A stretch of DNA of 64,000 bases from Desulfospira joergensenii DSM 10085. GTDB taxonomy: Bacteria > Desulfobacterota > Desulfobacteria > Desulfobacterales > Desulfobacteraceae. Shown here one piece after another: positions 1 to 9,121 of this stretch. The notes under the pieces were generated by a model that searched no databases, was not told the origin of the DNA, and saw nothing but the letters and a program-made list of their open reading frames with translations. The DNA is taken from NCBI RefSeq assembly GCF_000420085.1, contig NZ_ATUG01000002.1, positions 496,001 through 560,000 on the forward strand, in the 5' to 3' direction. How positions within the stretch are numbered: the stretch's first letter is position 1; each line of letters starts with the position of its first letter. Both the position numbers and the translations under genes were made by a program.

Positions 1-290
1 TGGTCATGGCAGCCCATCCCAACAAAAAACTCATCGGCATGGATCTGAGTAACAGTTTGGACAAGAATCCGGATCCGGCAAAACGGAAAAATCCCAATGT
101 GGAATGCTGCACGGTTGCCAACAACCCCAATGGAGGATGGACCGAATACTACTGGGAAAAACTGGGGGAAGACCAGCCCAAACGTAAAATCGGGTTTACC
201 CTCAAGGTTACCGGCACAAACTATATCCTGGTTGCCGGCATCTACGACGACACCACCTCCATCGACGAGCTCAACGCCCAGCTAAAGTAG
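1..290 (+). CDS. Single-Cache-domain protein, 5' end cut by window
   Basis: This is the C-terminal part of a small single-Cache (sCache_2-like) protein; the frame is open from the window edge, so its start lies outside. The visible part carries the family pattern: a His-Pro followed by LIG, then a GGW-x2-YYW motif, and a closing VAGIYDD strand. Such domains sit in the periplasm and bind small ligands, usually as the sensor part of kinases or chemoreceptors; here no signalling domain follows. It matches its downstream neighbour at about 63 of 94 residues counted by eye, so the two genes are a tandem duplication. The ligand is unknown. Confidence 0.8.
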   Translation, partial: VMAAHPNKKLIGMDLSNSLDKNPDPAKRKNPNVECCTVANNPNGGWTEYYWEKLGEDQPKRKIGFTLKVTGTNYILVAGIYDDTTSIDELNAQLK

Positions 291-347
291 CCTGGAGGAT
301 GTGAGGTCTGTATTTCTAATAAAATCAATGATGTAAGGAGAAAACAA

Positions 348-860
348 ATGAAAAAAATGGGTATTATGGCTCTGGCGGCCCTGGTTCTGGGATGGGGATC
401 CTCCTGCTTTGCAGAGGAATCTGCCACCCCCCAGGAGGTGTTCGACCTGATCCTCAAGGCAGTTCCCGTTGTGGAGCAACTGGGCGAAGAGGGCCTGGCC
501 GCCTTTAACGATCCCAATGGAGAATTTGTCTACAAGGACACCTATGTTCTGGCTGTGGACTGTGCCAAAATGGTCATGGCAGCCCATCCCAATGAAAAAC
601 TGGTGGGCAAAAACCTCAAGGGATTCATGGACAAAAATCCGGATCCTGCCAAGCGCAAAGAACCCAACGTGGAAATGTGCGAGGCCGGGAAACAACCCAA
701 CGGCGGGTGGACTGAATTTTACTGGGTGAAGCTGGGAGATGACCAGCCGCTCCGGAAAATCAACTTTTCCATTCAGGTTCCGGGAACTGAATATACCCTG
801 ATCGCCGGCATCTATGACGAACATACCTCCCTGGAGGAACTGAACGCGCAGCTCAAGTAG
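348..860 (+). CDS. Secreted stand-alone single-Cache protein
   Basis: A 170-residue exported protein. Residues 1-22 form a signal peptide (Lys-rich start, hydrophobic core, Ala-type cleavage after SCFA). The rest is one sCache_2-like domain: YVLAV strand, AAHPNEKLVGKNL, GGWTEFYW and the final LIAGIYDE strand. The start ATG follows AAGGAG at a good distance. It lies 57 bases after a homologous gene and is probably co-transcribed with it. With no membrane anchor after the signal peptide and no output domain, it would be a free periplasmic ligand-binding protein. A partner kinase or receptor is an inference; the nearest candidate regulator is the convergent sigma-54 activator. Confidence 0.85.
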   Translation: MKKMGIMALAALVLGWGSSCFAEESATPQEVFDLILKAVPVVEQLGEEGLAAFNDPNGEFVYKDTYVLAVDCAKMVMAAHPNEKLVGKNLKGFMDKNPDPAKRKEPNVEMCEAGKQPNGGWTEFYWVKLGDDQPLRKINFSIQVPGTEYTLIAGIYDEHTSLEELNAQLK

Positions 861-884
861 GCGCACCGGTCAACGGGATAAAAC

Positions 885-917
885 GCAGGAGAGGAATCCC
901 ATGGATTTCTCTCCTGC
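885..917 (-). terminator. Hairpin between convergent genes
   Basis: Arms of 15 bases at 885-899 and 903-917 pair with a single G-U wobble around a 3-base loop. On the minus strand the stem is followed by GTTTT, which suits termination of the regulator gene ending at 921. On the plus strand the T-run is poor, so termination of the Cache gene here is less certain. Confidence 0.65.
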
Positions 918-920
918 CCT

Positions 921-3900
921 TTACACACCCTTTTCTCCGTTGGAGGAGTTCATCCGAAAGGTATCCCTTTCAATTCCCAACCGTTTCATCTTTGAATACA
1001 GGGTGGTGGGCTTGAGCTCTAGAAGTTCTGCAGCCCCGCCCTTTCCCGAAACCTTTCCCCGGCACCGGTCCAGGGCCTTTAAAATATGGCGGGCCTCCAT
1101 CTCTCTGAGAGAAATGATCTTTCCGGAATCCTCCCCCATTCCTGCGGACAGGCATTCGTCAAGGGGAGGAATGACCAGACGTCCCTTTCTGCTGAGCAGA
1201 ACCGCCCGTTCGATCACATGGCGCAGTTCCCGGATATTTCCGGGCCAGTGATAGTTCATCAGAGCATCCATGTCATTCTTGGATATCCTGTCAAACTGTT
1301 TTTTGAATTTCTTGGCAAACATCTCCATGAAGTACCGGGCCAGTCCCGGGATGTCTTCCGCCCTTTCCCGCAGGGCCGGAACCCTTATGGGAAAGACATT
1401 GAGCCGGTAGTAAAAATCAGACCGGAAAAGCTTCTGCTCCACCAGATCTTCAATGTCCCGGTTGCTTGCCGCAATCAGGCGGAAACGGGTTTTCAGGGTG
1501 TGGGCCCCGCCCACCCGTTCAAACTCCTTGGTTTCCAGGACCCGGAGCATCTTGGCCTGGATATCCGGGGAAAAGGCGTCAATATCGTCCAGGAAAAGGG
1601 TTCCCCTGCTGGCCAGTTCAAACCGGCCCTTCCGGGTCTGGGAAGCCCCGGTAAAGGCTCCCTTCTCATGGCCGAAAAGCTCGCTGGCAATGAGCTCAGG
1701 ACTCAAGGAGACCACGTTGACCGCGATAAAGGGGCCGGAGGAGCGGTTGCTGTGCTGATGAATGGCCTGGGCAACCATATCCTTTCCCACCCCGGTTTCA
1801 CCGGTGATCATGACGGTGCTGTCCGATTTGGCCACCTTGCTGATCAGGTTGAGCATTTTTTTAAAGGGTTCGGAACGTCCGATCATCTGGGATTTGAACA
1901 GGCCGGGCTCAAAGCTTTCCCTATAGAAATGGGTTTCCGCCTCCAGTTCGCTCTTTAAATCAATGATCTCTTCATAGGCTTCCATGTTTTCAAGGGCTAC
2001 GGCAGCCTGGTTGCTGATGATCCTGAGCAGGGAAATCTCATCCTCTGGCAACTGAAGCCGGGTCGGCCCCCGGTCCATGAAGATCACCCCCAGGACCCGG
2101 GTTTTCATCCGGATGGGAAAACACCCGGTCCACCCCATGGAACTGTATTTGCCCACCTCTGACGGCTGGCAGACCTCGGCCTTTTTAACGATTTCCGTTC
2201 CCGAGCCAAAAACCTCCTCAATAAGGCTCATCTGGCCGGCAAAGGCCCGGGGAGAAATCTCCGACGGTGCCAGGTTCCGGCTGGCCACCATTTCCAGATC
2301 CTGATCCTGCCGGAGGAATATGGCCCCCCGTTCCGCACCGGCAATACGCATGGCCTGCCGGATAATCCTTCCCAAAAGTTCGTTCCGGTTCCGGGTAGAG
2401 CTTAGCGCATCACCCACCTCCAGCAGGGATTCCACCCACAGCGCATTTTTGGAACTCCGGTCCAGGTAGGGTTTCAAATCCTTGGGAAAAAGATCCGGAT
2501 TGACCTTGGAAAATACTTCCCAGGCCCTTTTGAGCAACTTCTCCGCAACCGGGATCTTTTTTTCCTCGATCCTAACCCGGGCCATTAAGACCAGAGCGTG
2601 AGAAAGCTCGATCCGGGCCCCGGACTGGGTCAACAATGAAATGCTTTTTTTCAGATCCGCCTCGACGCTCTCGCTGCTCCCCTTTCCCCGAAAGGCTTTC
2701 AATGCCCTAAACCGGTAGGCCACCCCCTGCATATAGATATCCGGCCAGTTCATGAGCCGGTTGATGTCGTACTCAAAATTCCACTCCGGATGGACCATGC
2801 CCATCTCTTCCAGGCCAAGCATGATTTCGATGTTGTCCGGCCCCCGGTGATGAGGGGTTCCCAGGGCCTTGGAATTCTGCCAGGCCAGATCCTGATACTT
2901 GAAGGCATTTTCGTAATCCCCCCGGCAATAGGCAAAATAGGCCCGCTTCCCGTTTCCCGGCCACAGGATATAGTTGTCCAGGCGCTCTTCAGGGGTTTCA
3001 AAGATCTCTTTAAGGAAGACCTCCCCCTCATCAATCCTGCCGGCATCGGACAGCACAATGACAATGACCAGGGTCGCGTACCGCTCCAACTCCTGGGCCT
3101 TCATCTCCCTTGCTTTTTTACGGACGCCCCGGATCAGGCCGATTCCCCTGGCCGTCTCACCGGCCACCCCATAGGTCCACCCCAGCTTGATATAGCTTTT
3201 CAGGGTTTCCACGTCCGAGGGCAGCTCCTCGTGACTGCCGATCACGGACTCGTAGCGGTCAATGGCCTTGTCGATATGTCCCTGCCAGAAAAAAAGCTCG
3301 GAATTGACCATGGCCACCTGAAGCTTGACTTCAGCGGGAAAATCATATTCGGAGAGCATCTGCCAGGCAGCCTCCAGAAACTTGGCTGCTTCCTCGTTTT
3401 TGACGGTTTTCATATAGGACTTGGCCATGAGAACCCGCAACCGGATCTCCCGTACAGGGTCGTCTACAGATTCACTCAGTCTCAAGGCCCGGTTCAGGAA
3501 GGTTCTCTGGATATGGGGGGACAGAGCATAGTCTTTGCATATGCAGAGTCCGATGGCCGCATCAATGTAATTTTTCTGATCTTCATATTCAAGGTAGTTC
3601 ATTTGGGTGGTTGAGATACTTTCCAGGGCCATCCGGTAGTAAAGGGCCGCATCCACGGACAGGTTCAGATCCAGGCAATAGTGGCCCGCCTTTACCATCT
3701 CCTTGAAGTGTTTTACCGGCAGGCCCGAGATATGATAGACATGGGCAAGGCTGAGCCATTTCCTGGCATTGTCCGGCATATGTTCACAGATTCCGGAAAT
3801 GGCCTGGTTTGCGGTTTCTGATAGAATGGATTCCGGGATTTCTCTGAGCCGGTCCCGGCTGGCTTTAAAATCCGGCAGATAATAGTATCCCGCTCCCTTT

Positions 3901-4115
3901 TCCATATATCTTGACAAATGTCCCGACTGGACCAGGGCCTCTAGGGCCTGGAGAATTTTGACCGGGGGACGGCCCGTGACGGTACAGAGGATATCCAGGG
4001 AAATGGGCGGGGGCAGAAATGTGATGAGCAGGTGAATTTCCCGGGTATTCTGATCCAATGATTGACTCTCAACTTTTTCCATGGCTGTCCAAGACTCCTG
4101 AACGGGAAATTTCAT
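921..4115 (-). CDS. Sigma-54-dependent activator with TPR-like and GAF domains
   Basis: A 1064-residue transcription activator working with sigma-54 RNA polymerase. In order: a winged-helix-like N-terminus (about 20-85), a long helical TPR-like region (about 100-550), a GAF domain (about 565-715), an AAA+ sigma-54 interaction domain with Walker A GETGVGKD near 773 and the GAFTGA loop near 818, and a C-terminal Fis-type helix-turn-helix (about 1005-1050). There is no receiver, so activity is probably set by GAF ligand or protein contacts through the TPR region. The first ATG has GGAG almost touching it; a second ATG at 4082 is possible. It diverges from the MarR gene and converges on the Cache genes. 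Confidence 0.85.
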   Translation of the reverse strand: MKFPVQESWTAMEKVESQSLDQNTREIHLLITFLPPPISLDILCTVTGRPPVKILQALEALVQSGHLSRYMEKGAGYYYLPDFKASRDRLREIPESILSETANQAISGICEHMPDNARKWLSLAHVYHISGLPVKHFKEMVKAGHYCLDLNLSVDAALYYRMALESISTTQMNYLEYEDQKNYIDAAIGLCICKDYALSPHIQRTFLNRALRLSESVDDPVREIRLRVLMAKSYMKTVKNEEAAKFLEAAWQMLSEYDFPAEVKLQVAMVNSELFFWQGHIDKAIDRYESVIGSHEELPSDVETLKSYIKLGWTYGVAGETARGIGLIRGVRKKAREMKAQELERYATLVIVIVLSDAGRIDEGEVFLKEIFETPEERLDNYILWPGNGKRAYFAYCRGDYENAFKYQDLAWQNSKALGTPHHRGPDNIEIMLGLEEMGMVHPEWNFEYDINRLMNWPDIYMQGVAYRFRALKAFRGKGSSESVEADLKKSISLLTQSGARIELSHALVLMARVRIEEKKIPVAEKLLKRAWEVFSKVNPDLFPKDLKPYLDRSSKNALWVESLLEVGDALSSTRNRNELLGRIIRQAMRIAGAERGAIFLRQDQDLEMVASRNLAPSEISPRAFAGQMSLIEEVFGSGTEIVKKAEVCQPSEVGKYSSMGWTGCFPIRMKTRVLGVIFMDRGPTRLQLPEDEISLLRIISNQAAVALENMEAYEEIIDLKSELEAETHFYRESFEPGLFKSQMIGRSEPFKKMLNLISKVAKSDSTVMITGETGVGKDMVAQAIHQHSNRSSGPFIAVNVVSLSPELIASELFGHEKGAFTGASQTRKGRFELASRGTLFLDDIDAFSPDIQAKMLRVLETKEFERVGGAHTLKTRFRLIAASNRDIEDLVEQKLFRSDFYYRLNVFPIRVPALRERAEDIPGLARYFMEMFAKKFKKQFDRISKNDMDALMNYHWPGNIRELRHVIERAVLLSRKGRLVIPPLDECLSAGMGEDSGKIISLREMEARHILKALDRCRGKVSGKGGAAELLELKPTTLYSKMKRLGIERDTFRMNSSNGEKGV

Positions 4116-4266
4116 TCTCCCGGCGGCCGGATTGGGAAGGGTCGATTAATTCCTTTCCTTATCGTCTTCTAAAAGGTCTCTGTTTTCCTATTTAATTAAA
4201 GTCTAATATATACCATGATATTGTGGATCTGTCTCCTTTTGACTTCCCAAAACATGTTTTCGGATC

Positions 4267-4295
4267 TTGACAAAAAGGGATAACGAGATTATGTT
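4267..4295 (+). promoter_or_regulatory. Sigma-70 promoter of the MarR-MFS unit
   Basis: TTGACA at 4267-4272 and TATGTT at 4290-4295 are separated by exactly 17 bases. This places transcription start near 4302 and rules out the TTG at 4267 and the ATG at 4291 as translation starts of the MarR gene. Confidence 0.7.
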
Positions 4296-4320
4296 GCAAT
4301 GTCAACTGTTGTTATTGCAA
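4293..4320. promoter_or_regulatory. Putative MarR operator
   Basis: Two overlapping dyads sit on the -10 element and start site: GTTG-N6-CAAC at 4293-4306 and TTGCAAT (4294-4300) with ATTGCAA (4314-4320). MarR proteins bind dyads of this sort over their own promoters, so autorepression is the likely use; binding itself is inferred. Confidence 0.5.
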
Positions 4321-4344
4321 ATATTGCCTGGGCGGGTTCAAATT

Positions 4345-4797
4345 ATGGAAACAAAAACAGACAAACACCAAACTTCCTTTGGCTATCGCTTTGCCATGCT
4401 TCACAGGCTGCAGATGGCCCTGTGCCGCAAAGAGATCCTGAACCAGGGGATCCAGGCAAGCCAGCTTCCCTTCATCGTCAGCCTGGTCCGTGAAGAAAAG
4501 CCGGTCACCCAGGATTACCTGTCCGGTTGTCTGGCCATTGACAAGGGCACCACGGCCAGGGCCATCTGCCAGCTGGAAAAAAACGGCTATGTGATCCGCA
4601 GGAGCAATCCTGAAAACAGGCGTCAGAACCTTGTCACTGCAACAGAAAAGGCCCATGCAGCTGCAGATAAATTGCTTGCCGCCCTCACCCGGGCAGGCGA
4701 TATCTTTGTCCGGGGATTCACCGACGAGGAAAAAAAACTGGTCCTGGACCTCATGGACCGGATGTTGTTGAATGCCCGGGAAGCCCATCTTAATTAA
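4345..4797 (+). CDS. MarR-family transcriptional regulator
   Basis: A 150-residue winged-helix repressor. The DNA-binding part shows the usual recognition helix (DKGTTARAICQLEKNGYV) followed by the wing with RRSNPENRRQ and the LVTATEKA strand; helices at both ends form the dimer. The start chosen is the ATG at 4345, because a good sigma-70 promoter overlaps the longer versions; the ribosome site is weak. The gene is 26 bases upstream of a Bcr/CflA-type drug exporter, the classic arrangement in which a MarR protein represses an efflux pump until a phenolic or similar ligand binds it. The ligand cannot be read from the sequence. Confidence 0.85.
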   Translation: METKTDKHQTSFGYRFAMLHRLQMALCRKEILNQGIQASQLPFIVSLVREEKPVTQDYLSGCLAIDKGTTARAICQLEKNGYVIRRSNPENRRQNLVTATEKAHAAADKLLAALTRAGDIFVRGFTDEEKKLVLDLMDRMLLNAREAHLN

Positions 4798-4823
4798 CCA
4801 GAAATTTAGAACAATAAACGAGA

Positions 4824-6011
4824 ATGAAACAAAAAAGTATACCCGGAAAGGGCACGCTGGTTATTCTGGCTTTTATCAGCGCCTTTCCCCCGTTGTCCAC
4901 CGATCTTTACCTGCCGGCCCTGCCCCAGATGGCTCAGCTTTTTGAAACCAGTCCGGCCCGGATAAACCTTACATTGAGCCTGTTTATCGTTTTTTTTGGC
5001 ATCGGTATCCTCATTTGGGGGCCTTTGAGCGACAAACACGGACGAAAGCCCATTCTTTACAGCGGACTGATCATCTATATCCTCTCGAGCGTTTTATGTG
5101 CATTTGCAGACAGCTATATCCAGCTGATTGTCTTCCGGATCTTCCAGGCCTTTGGAGGAGGGGCAGCCACGGCAGTGGCAACGGCCATTGTCAAAGACCT
5201 CTATACCGGGGAAAAACGGGCCCATGTCCTGGCCGTGATCATGGCCATGGTCATCACCGCACCGGTGGTGGCCCCCATACTGGGGTCTCTGCTGTTGAAA
5301 ATCGCCTCATGGCGGGCCATCTTCATCACCCTGGCCGGGTTTGGTTTCATTTCCCTGGTCATCACCCTCTCCATGGAGGAACCCCTTGTAACCCCCTACG
5401 ATGGATCAACTCTCCGTTCCATCGGACGCCTTTTTGTTGTGCTTAAAAACCCGGGTTTTTCATGGCTTCTCTGTATTCTGTCCTCGGTCACCATGCCGCT
5501 CATGGCATTTATTGCCGCATCTTCCTACATCTATATCCAGGGCTTCGGACTCAGCGAGCAGGCCTTCAGCCTGTTCTTTGCAGCCAATGCCTGTGGTGCC
5601 ATGGTCGGCCCCATCCTGTACATCAGAATATCCAAATTGTGGCCTGCAAACACCATCATCAGCACCTGTTTTATGGTGCTGACCGTCAGCGGCATACTGG
5701 TCAGTATCCTGGGATCGTTTTCCCCATTTGTCTTTGCCCTCACCATGATTCCCTCCACCATGTCCATTACCGCCATGAGGCCGCCCAGCGCCAACCTTAT
5801 GCTTGAACAGCAGGAGGGCGACACCGGGTCGGCCTCGTCCCTGATTAACTTTACCGGCTTTATCATGGGCAGCATCGGGATGCTCCTGATTTCCCTGGAT
5901 ACCAGCCACCTTATAATGTTCATCGGTATCATGCAGGCGGTAATCGGCTTCCTTGGATATATGTTCTGGATGTCGATAAAGAACAGAGCATGGATCATTC
6001 AAAGCCGGTGA
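4824..6011 (+). CDS. Bcr/CflA-family MFS efflux transporter
   Basis: A 395-residue inner-membrane proton antiporter of the DHA1 drug-resistance branch with about 12 hydrophobic segments. Helix 1 has the PPLSTDLYLPALP signature (residues 22-34) seen in Bcr/CflA proteins, and the loop after helix 2 has motif A, GPLSDKHGRKP (66-76). A glycine-rich segment FQAFGGGAATAVATAIVKD matches helix 4 of that group. It follows the MarR gene by 26 bases and is presumably under its control. Substrate is not predictable; family members export drugs, bicyclomycin, sulfonamides or amino-acid derivatives. Confidence 0.88.
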   Translation: MKQKSIPGKGTLVILAFISAFPPLSTDLYLPALPQMAQLFETSPARINLTLSLFIVFFGIGILIWGPLSDKHGRKPILYSGLIIYILSSVLCAFADSYIQLIVFRIFQAFGGGAATAVATAIVKDLYTGEKRAHVLAVIMAMVITAPVVAPILGSLLLKIASWRAIFITLAGFGFISLVITLSMEEPLVTPYDGSTLRSIGRLFVVLKNPGFSWLLCILSSVTMPLMAFIAASSYIYIQGFGLSEQAFSLFFAANACGAMVGPILYIRISKLWPANTIISTCFMVLTVSGILVSILGSFSPFVFALTMIPSTMSITAMRPPSANLMLEQQEGDTGSASSLINFTGFIMGSIGMLLISLDTSHLIMFIGIMQAVIGFLGYMFWMSIKNRAWIIQSR

Positions 6012-6070
6012 GAGAAATTGATCGCTAAACCCTAAATCGGTCGGAACGGCCGCTTTTTATCGGAGGAAAA

Positions 6071-6973
6071 TTGTCTGCTTCCTTGGAAAAATTCAAGACC
6101 TTAATCGTTAAAAGCAGCACCACTCCCCTTTCCAGGGGAGAACTCTGGCTCGGCACAGAGATTTTTCACCATGCCGGCTTAAAAGATACCCTGGAAGATC
6201 ATATCCGGATGGCGGACCGGCTCCAGCATTCCATGGTCTGTCTGCCGGTTTCCCATGATCCGTCAGATAAACCTGCTTTGGGATACCGGTATTTCCCGTG
6301 CCGGGATGTCCAGACCGCCGTTGATCTATATGAGGGTCCGGTTCTTGCCGTGGTTGACGGCCCGTTTCAGGAATTGGTCAACAAAATGGGATTGCTGGGG
6401 CTGATGACGGACTGGATCTCTAAACGGAAAGAGATCTTTGAGGCCTATCAGGCGGAATCGGAAAAAAGCCTGGGCCTGGTATCCCGGGTATTGGATGCCT
6501 CGGCGGCGGCTGTGGTGGTTGCCGATGATTTTGCATCGGATAAGGGCCCCTTTGTCAGTCCCTCGGATATTGATGCCCTGTGCAGCCCTTTTTACGCCCG
6601 AGCCGTTGAAGAGTCCGGGAAGAGAGGCACTCCCGTCTTCCTTCATTCCTGCGGGAACCTGACCTCCCTTATCCCCCTCATCCAATCCTGGCATATCCAT
6701 GGGTTTGCCGCCATCCAAAGCAGGATCAACGACCTGGAAAACCTGTACCGGCAGTTTGATTCCCGGATCATGATCATGGCCGGAATTGAGACTGAAATGC
6801 TGGAATCGGATTCTCTTCCGCCAAAGGAGAAGACACGGCTGGAACAGATCCTTACGGGCCTGGGACCGGCCGGGGACCTGATTCTGGGTTCCAGCTGCGG
6901 TCTATACAACGGTGAGTATCTCAACCGTGTTGAAAAAATCTATGACCTTGCGGATCGTTTCTGCGACGGTTAA
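6071..6973 (+). CDS. Uroporphyrinogen decarboxylase-like methyltransferase protein
   Basis: A 300-residue UroD-fold protein read from a TTG start that has GGAGGA a few bases upstream. It keeps H192-S-C194 and a second Cys at 276, the His-X-Cys...Cys pattern that binds zinc in the MtaA/MtbA/CmuA corrinoid methyltransferases. It is therefore more likely a methylcobamide:thiol-type methyltransferase or relative than a heme enzyme; heme UroD lacks this triad. No corrinoid protein gene is next to it, but a cobalamin adenosyltransferase lies about 5 kb away. It follows the MFS gene by 59 bases and may share its transcript. The methyl donor is unknown. Confidence 0.75.
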   Translation: MSASLEKFKTLIVKSSTTPLSRGELWLGTEIFHHAGLKDTLEDHIRMADRLQHSMVCLPVSHDPSDKPALGYRYFPCRDVQTAVDLYEGPVLAVVDGPFQELVNKMGLLGLMTDWISKRKEIFEAYQAESEKSLGLVSRVLDASAAAVVVADDFASDKGPFVSPSDIDALCSPFYARAVEESGKRGTPVFLHSCGNLTSLIPLIQSWHIHGFAAIQSRINDLENLYRQFDSRIMIMAGIETEMLESDSLPPKEKTRLEQILTGLGPAGDLILGSSCGLYNGEYLNRVEKIYDLADRFCDG

Positions 6974-7004
6974 ATTGCCATTGACCTCAAAGCGGTCTCC
7001 TAGG

Positions 7005-7043
7005 TTCAAACCGGAAAGATGGAATCCATCTTTCCGGTTTGAA
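7005..7043 (+). terminator. Near-perfect palindrome after the UroD-like gene
   Basis: A 19-base arm at 7005-7023 pairs perfectly with 7025-7043, with one base between. It lies 32 bases after the UroD-like stop and before the kinase. There is no T-run, so it may be a rho-assisted terminator or an RNA-stability hairpin. Confidence 0.55.
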
Positions 7044-7198
7044 AGTCCTCGCGGATATCAGCCCGGTTTCGTTACCGCTCATGTTCCTTTGACAATCGGA
7101 TTGAAATCAAATCCAATGTGCTTGATTCTTTTTTCTTGTTCATTGAAGTTCTGCAATCCCGATGCTATCCTTTGAAATAATTTCGGATTTGGAGATCT

Positions 7199-9121
7199 AT
7201 GATGACCCAAAAGGCCACATATGAGCAATTGGAACAGCAGGTCGAGGATCTAACACGTCAAGTTGCCGCCCTTGAGCAGAATGAAGTCTCTTTAAAGGAA
7301 TCGGCCAAACGCTACCGGACCCTGCTTGACTTTGCCCCGTATCCGGTTGCCACGTTTACGCTAAAGGGCGGCATCTCCTATCTCAATCCTTCTTTTACCA
7401 AGGTTTTCGGGTGGACCCTGGAGGATATCAAAGAGGGTCGGGCCAGGTTTGTTCCCCCGGAGCTCGGGCCCGAGACCTCGGAAAAACTCAAGGAACTTTT
7501 TGAACAAAGAACCCTGACCCGCTACGTAACCCGGCGGATGACCAAGGATGGCCGGCTCCTGGATGTCATTGCAAGGGGGGCTGTTTTTTCCGAATCAGAG
7601 ATGGGGGTGCCCGGAGAACTGGTCATTTTCAGGGACATCACCCGGGAGAAACGGATTGCCCGGAACAATGAGGCCCTGCTTCGGATCAGCACGGCCCTGC
7701 CGGAATACCCGGATCTTGAAGAGCTTCTCGACTATATCACTTCTGAAATCAAACGGCTGCTGTCCACCCAGGGAGCCCTTGTCATCCTCCTGGATGAAGA
7801 AAGAAAGGAATTCTTTTTCCCGGGGGTAGCCGATGATGACAAGGCAACCAAAAAAAGGGTAAAGGAGATCCGGCTGCCCGTTGACAGCCTGGCTTCCGCA
7901 GAGGTTGTCAAAACCGGAAAACCGCTGATCGTAAACGATGCCTACAAAGATTCGGCCCGCTATGTCGAAAGAGATCATGAGTTCGGATATTCCTTTGACA
8001 ACTATGTGCTGGTTCCCATCCAGAGCCATGACCGGATCATCGGTGTACTGGCGGCATTCAATAAATCCCAGGGATTGTTTGAAGATTCGGATATGGAGCT
8101 GCTGGGGATGATCGCCGGAACCGTGGGACTTTCCATTGAAAATGCCCGGTTTTCCGATGAATTGAAACAATCCCATAAAGAACTCCAAAGCCTGGACCGG
8201 GCAAAAACCAAGGCAATCAATCATCTCTCCCATGAGCTCAGGACCCCGGTTTCCGTTTTCAGCGGTACATTGCAGATCCTTGAAAAAAAACTGCAGACCC
8301 TTCCGGACGACTCCTGGAAGCGATCCATGGACAGGGCCCAGAGAAACGTGGAACGGATCAAGGACCTCCAGGAAAAAGTCCGTGACATCATCCTGGGAGA
8401 AGAATCTGAAACCCGTCAGCGGCTCTCCTTTCTTGTGGACGAGTGTGCAGATCTGCTTGAGGATATCATCGAGACCCAAACGGGCCGGACAGAGCTTCTG
8501 GACAAGGTCCGGACCCGGATCAGGGATATGTTTGAAACCAAAAACGCAGAACCCCGGGAGATTTTTCTGGATGAGTTTATCCGGCACGGCCTTGAAAAGA
8601 TGGGGCCTGAATTCGCCCATCGGAACCTTCAGATTGAACAATTTCTGGAAACGCCCCCCCCTGTAATGATTCCGGCAGAACCCCTGGAAAAGGTCTTTTC
8701 CGGCCTGATCAAAAATGCCGTTGAAAATACCCCGGATCAGGGGAAGATCCAGGTGACGGTCTTTAACCGGGAACCCGGGCCCGGTTTTTCGGTCAGGGAC
8801 TATGGGGTGGGAATCCTCGGAGATGACCAGGCAAGGATATTTAAGGGGTTTTTCACCACGCAGGGAACAGCCGCCTATTCTTCAAAAAAACCCTTTGACT
8901 TCAATGCCGGCGGAAGGGGGGCGGATCTGCTGAGGATGAAGATATTTTCTGAAAAATATCATTTTTCCATCCATGCCTCTTCAAAAAGATGCGGATTTAT
9001 CCCCGGCAGGGATGACATCTGCCCGGGAAATATCGATGACTGCTCTTTCTGCAGGGAAAAAAGCGATTGCTATCAATCCGGTGGGTCTGTTTTTACGGTG
9101 GAGTTTCAATTAAAGCGGTGA
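7199..9121 (+). CDS. Cytoplasmic PAS-GAF histidine kinase with Cys-rich tail
   Basis: A 640-residue soluble sensor kinase with no membrane segments. In order: a coiled-coil start (5-35), PAS (about 37-150), GAF (about 165-320), HisKA with phospho-acceptor H345 in HLSHELRTP, a linker, and an HATPase domain (about 490-638). The ATP lid is unusual: the usual GTGLGL box reads GGRGADLL, and a segment with five Cys (598, 608, 615, 618, 624) is inserted before the final strand. The start ATG follows GGAG at 7191. No response regulator is adjacent, so the partner is unknown. The Cys cluster suggests redox or metal sensing, but this is inference. Confidence 0.83.
   Translation: MMTQKATYEQLEQQVEDLTRQVAALEQNEVSLKESAKRYRTLLDFAPYPVATFTLKGGISYLNPSFTKVFGWTLEDIKEGRARFVPPELGPETSEKLKELFEQRTLTRYVTRRMTKDGRLLDVIARGAVFSESEMGVPGELVIFRDITREKRIARNNEALLRISTALPEYPDLEELLDYITSEIKRLLSTQGALVILLDEERKEFFFPGVADDDKATKKRVKEIRLPVDSLASAEVVKTGKPLIVNDAYKDSARYVERDHEFGYSFDNYVLVPIQSHDRIIGVLAAFNKSQGLFEDSDMELLGMIAGTVGLSIENARFSDELKQSHKELQSLDRAKTKAINHLSHELRTPVSVFSGTLQILEKKLQTLPDDSWKRSMDRAQRNVERIKDLQEKVRDIILGEESETRQRLSFLVDECADLLEDIIETQTGRTELLDKVRTRIRDMFETKNAEPREIFLDEFIRHGLEKMGPEFAHRNLQIEQFLETPPPVMIPAEPLEKVFSGLIKNAVENTPDQGKIQVTVFNREPGPGFSVRDYGVGILGDDQARIFKGFFTTQGTAAYSSKKPFDFNAGGRGADLLRMKIFSEKYHFSIHASSKRCGFIPGRDDICPGNIDDCSFCREKSDCYQSGGSVFTVEFQLKR

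Noticed and set aside
921-1251. A plus-strand gene after the second Cache gene
   Set aside because: It is antisense to the helix-turn-helix end of the sigma-54 activator and carries no recognisable domain.
4291-4344. An upstream start for the MarR protein
   Set aside because: It lies within the -10 box of a good promoter, and the protein from 4345 has the normal family length.
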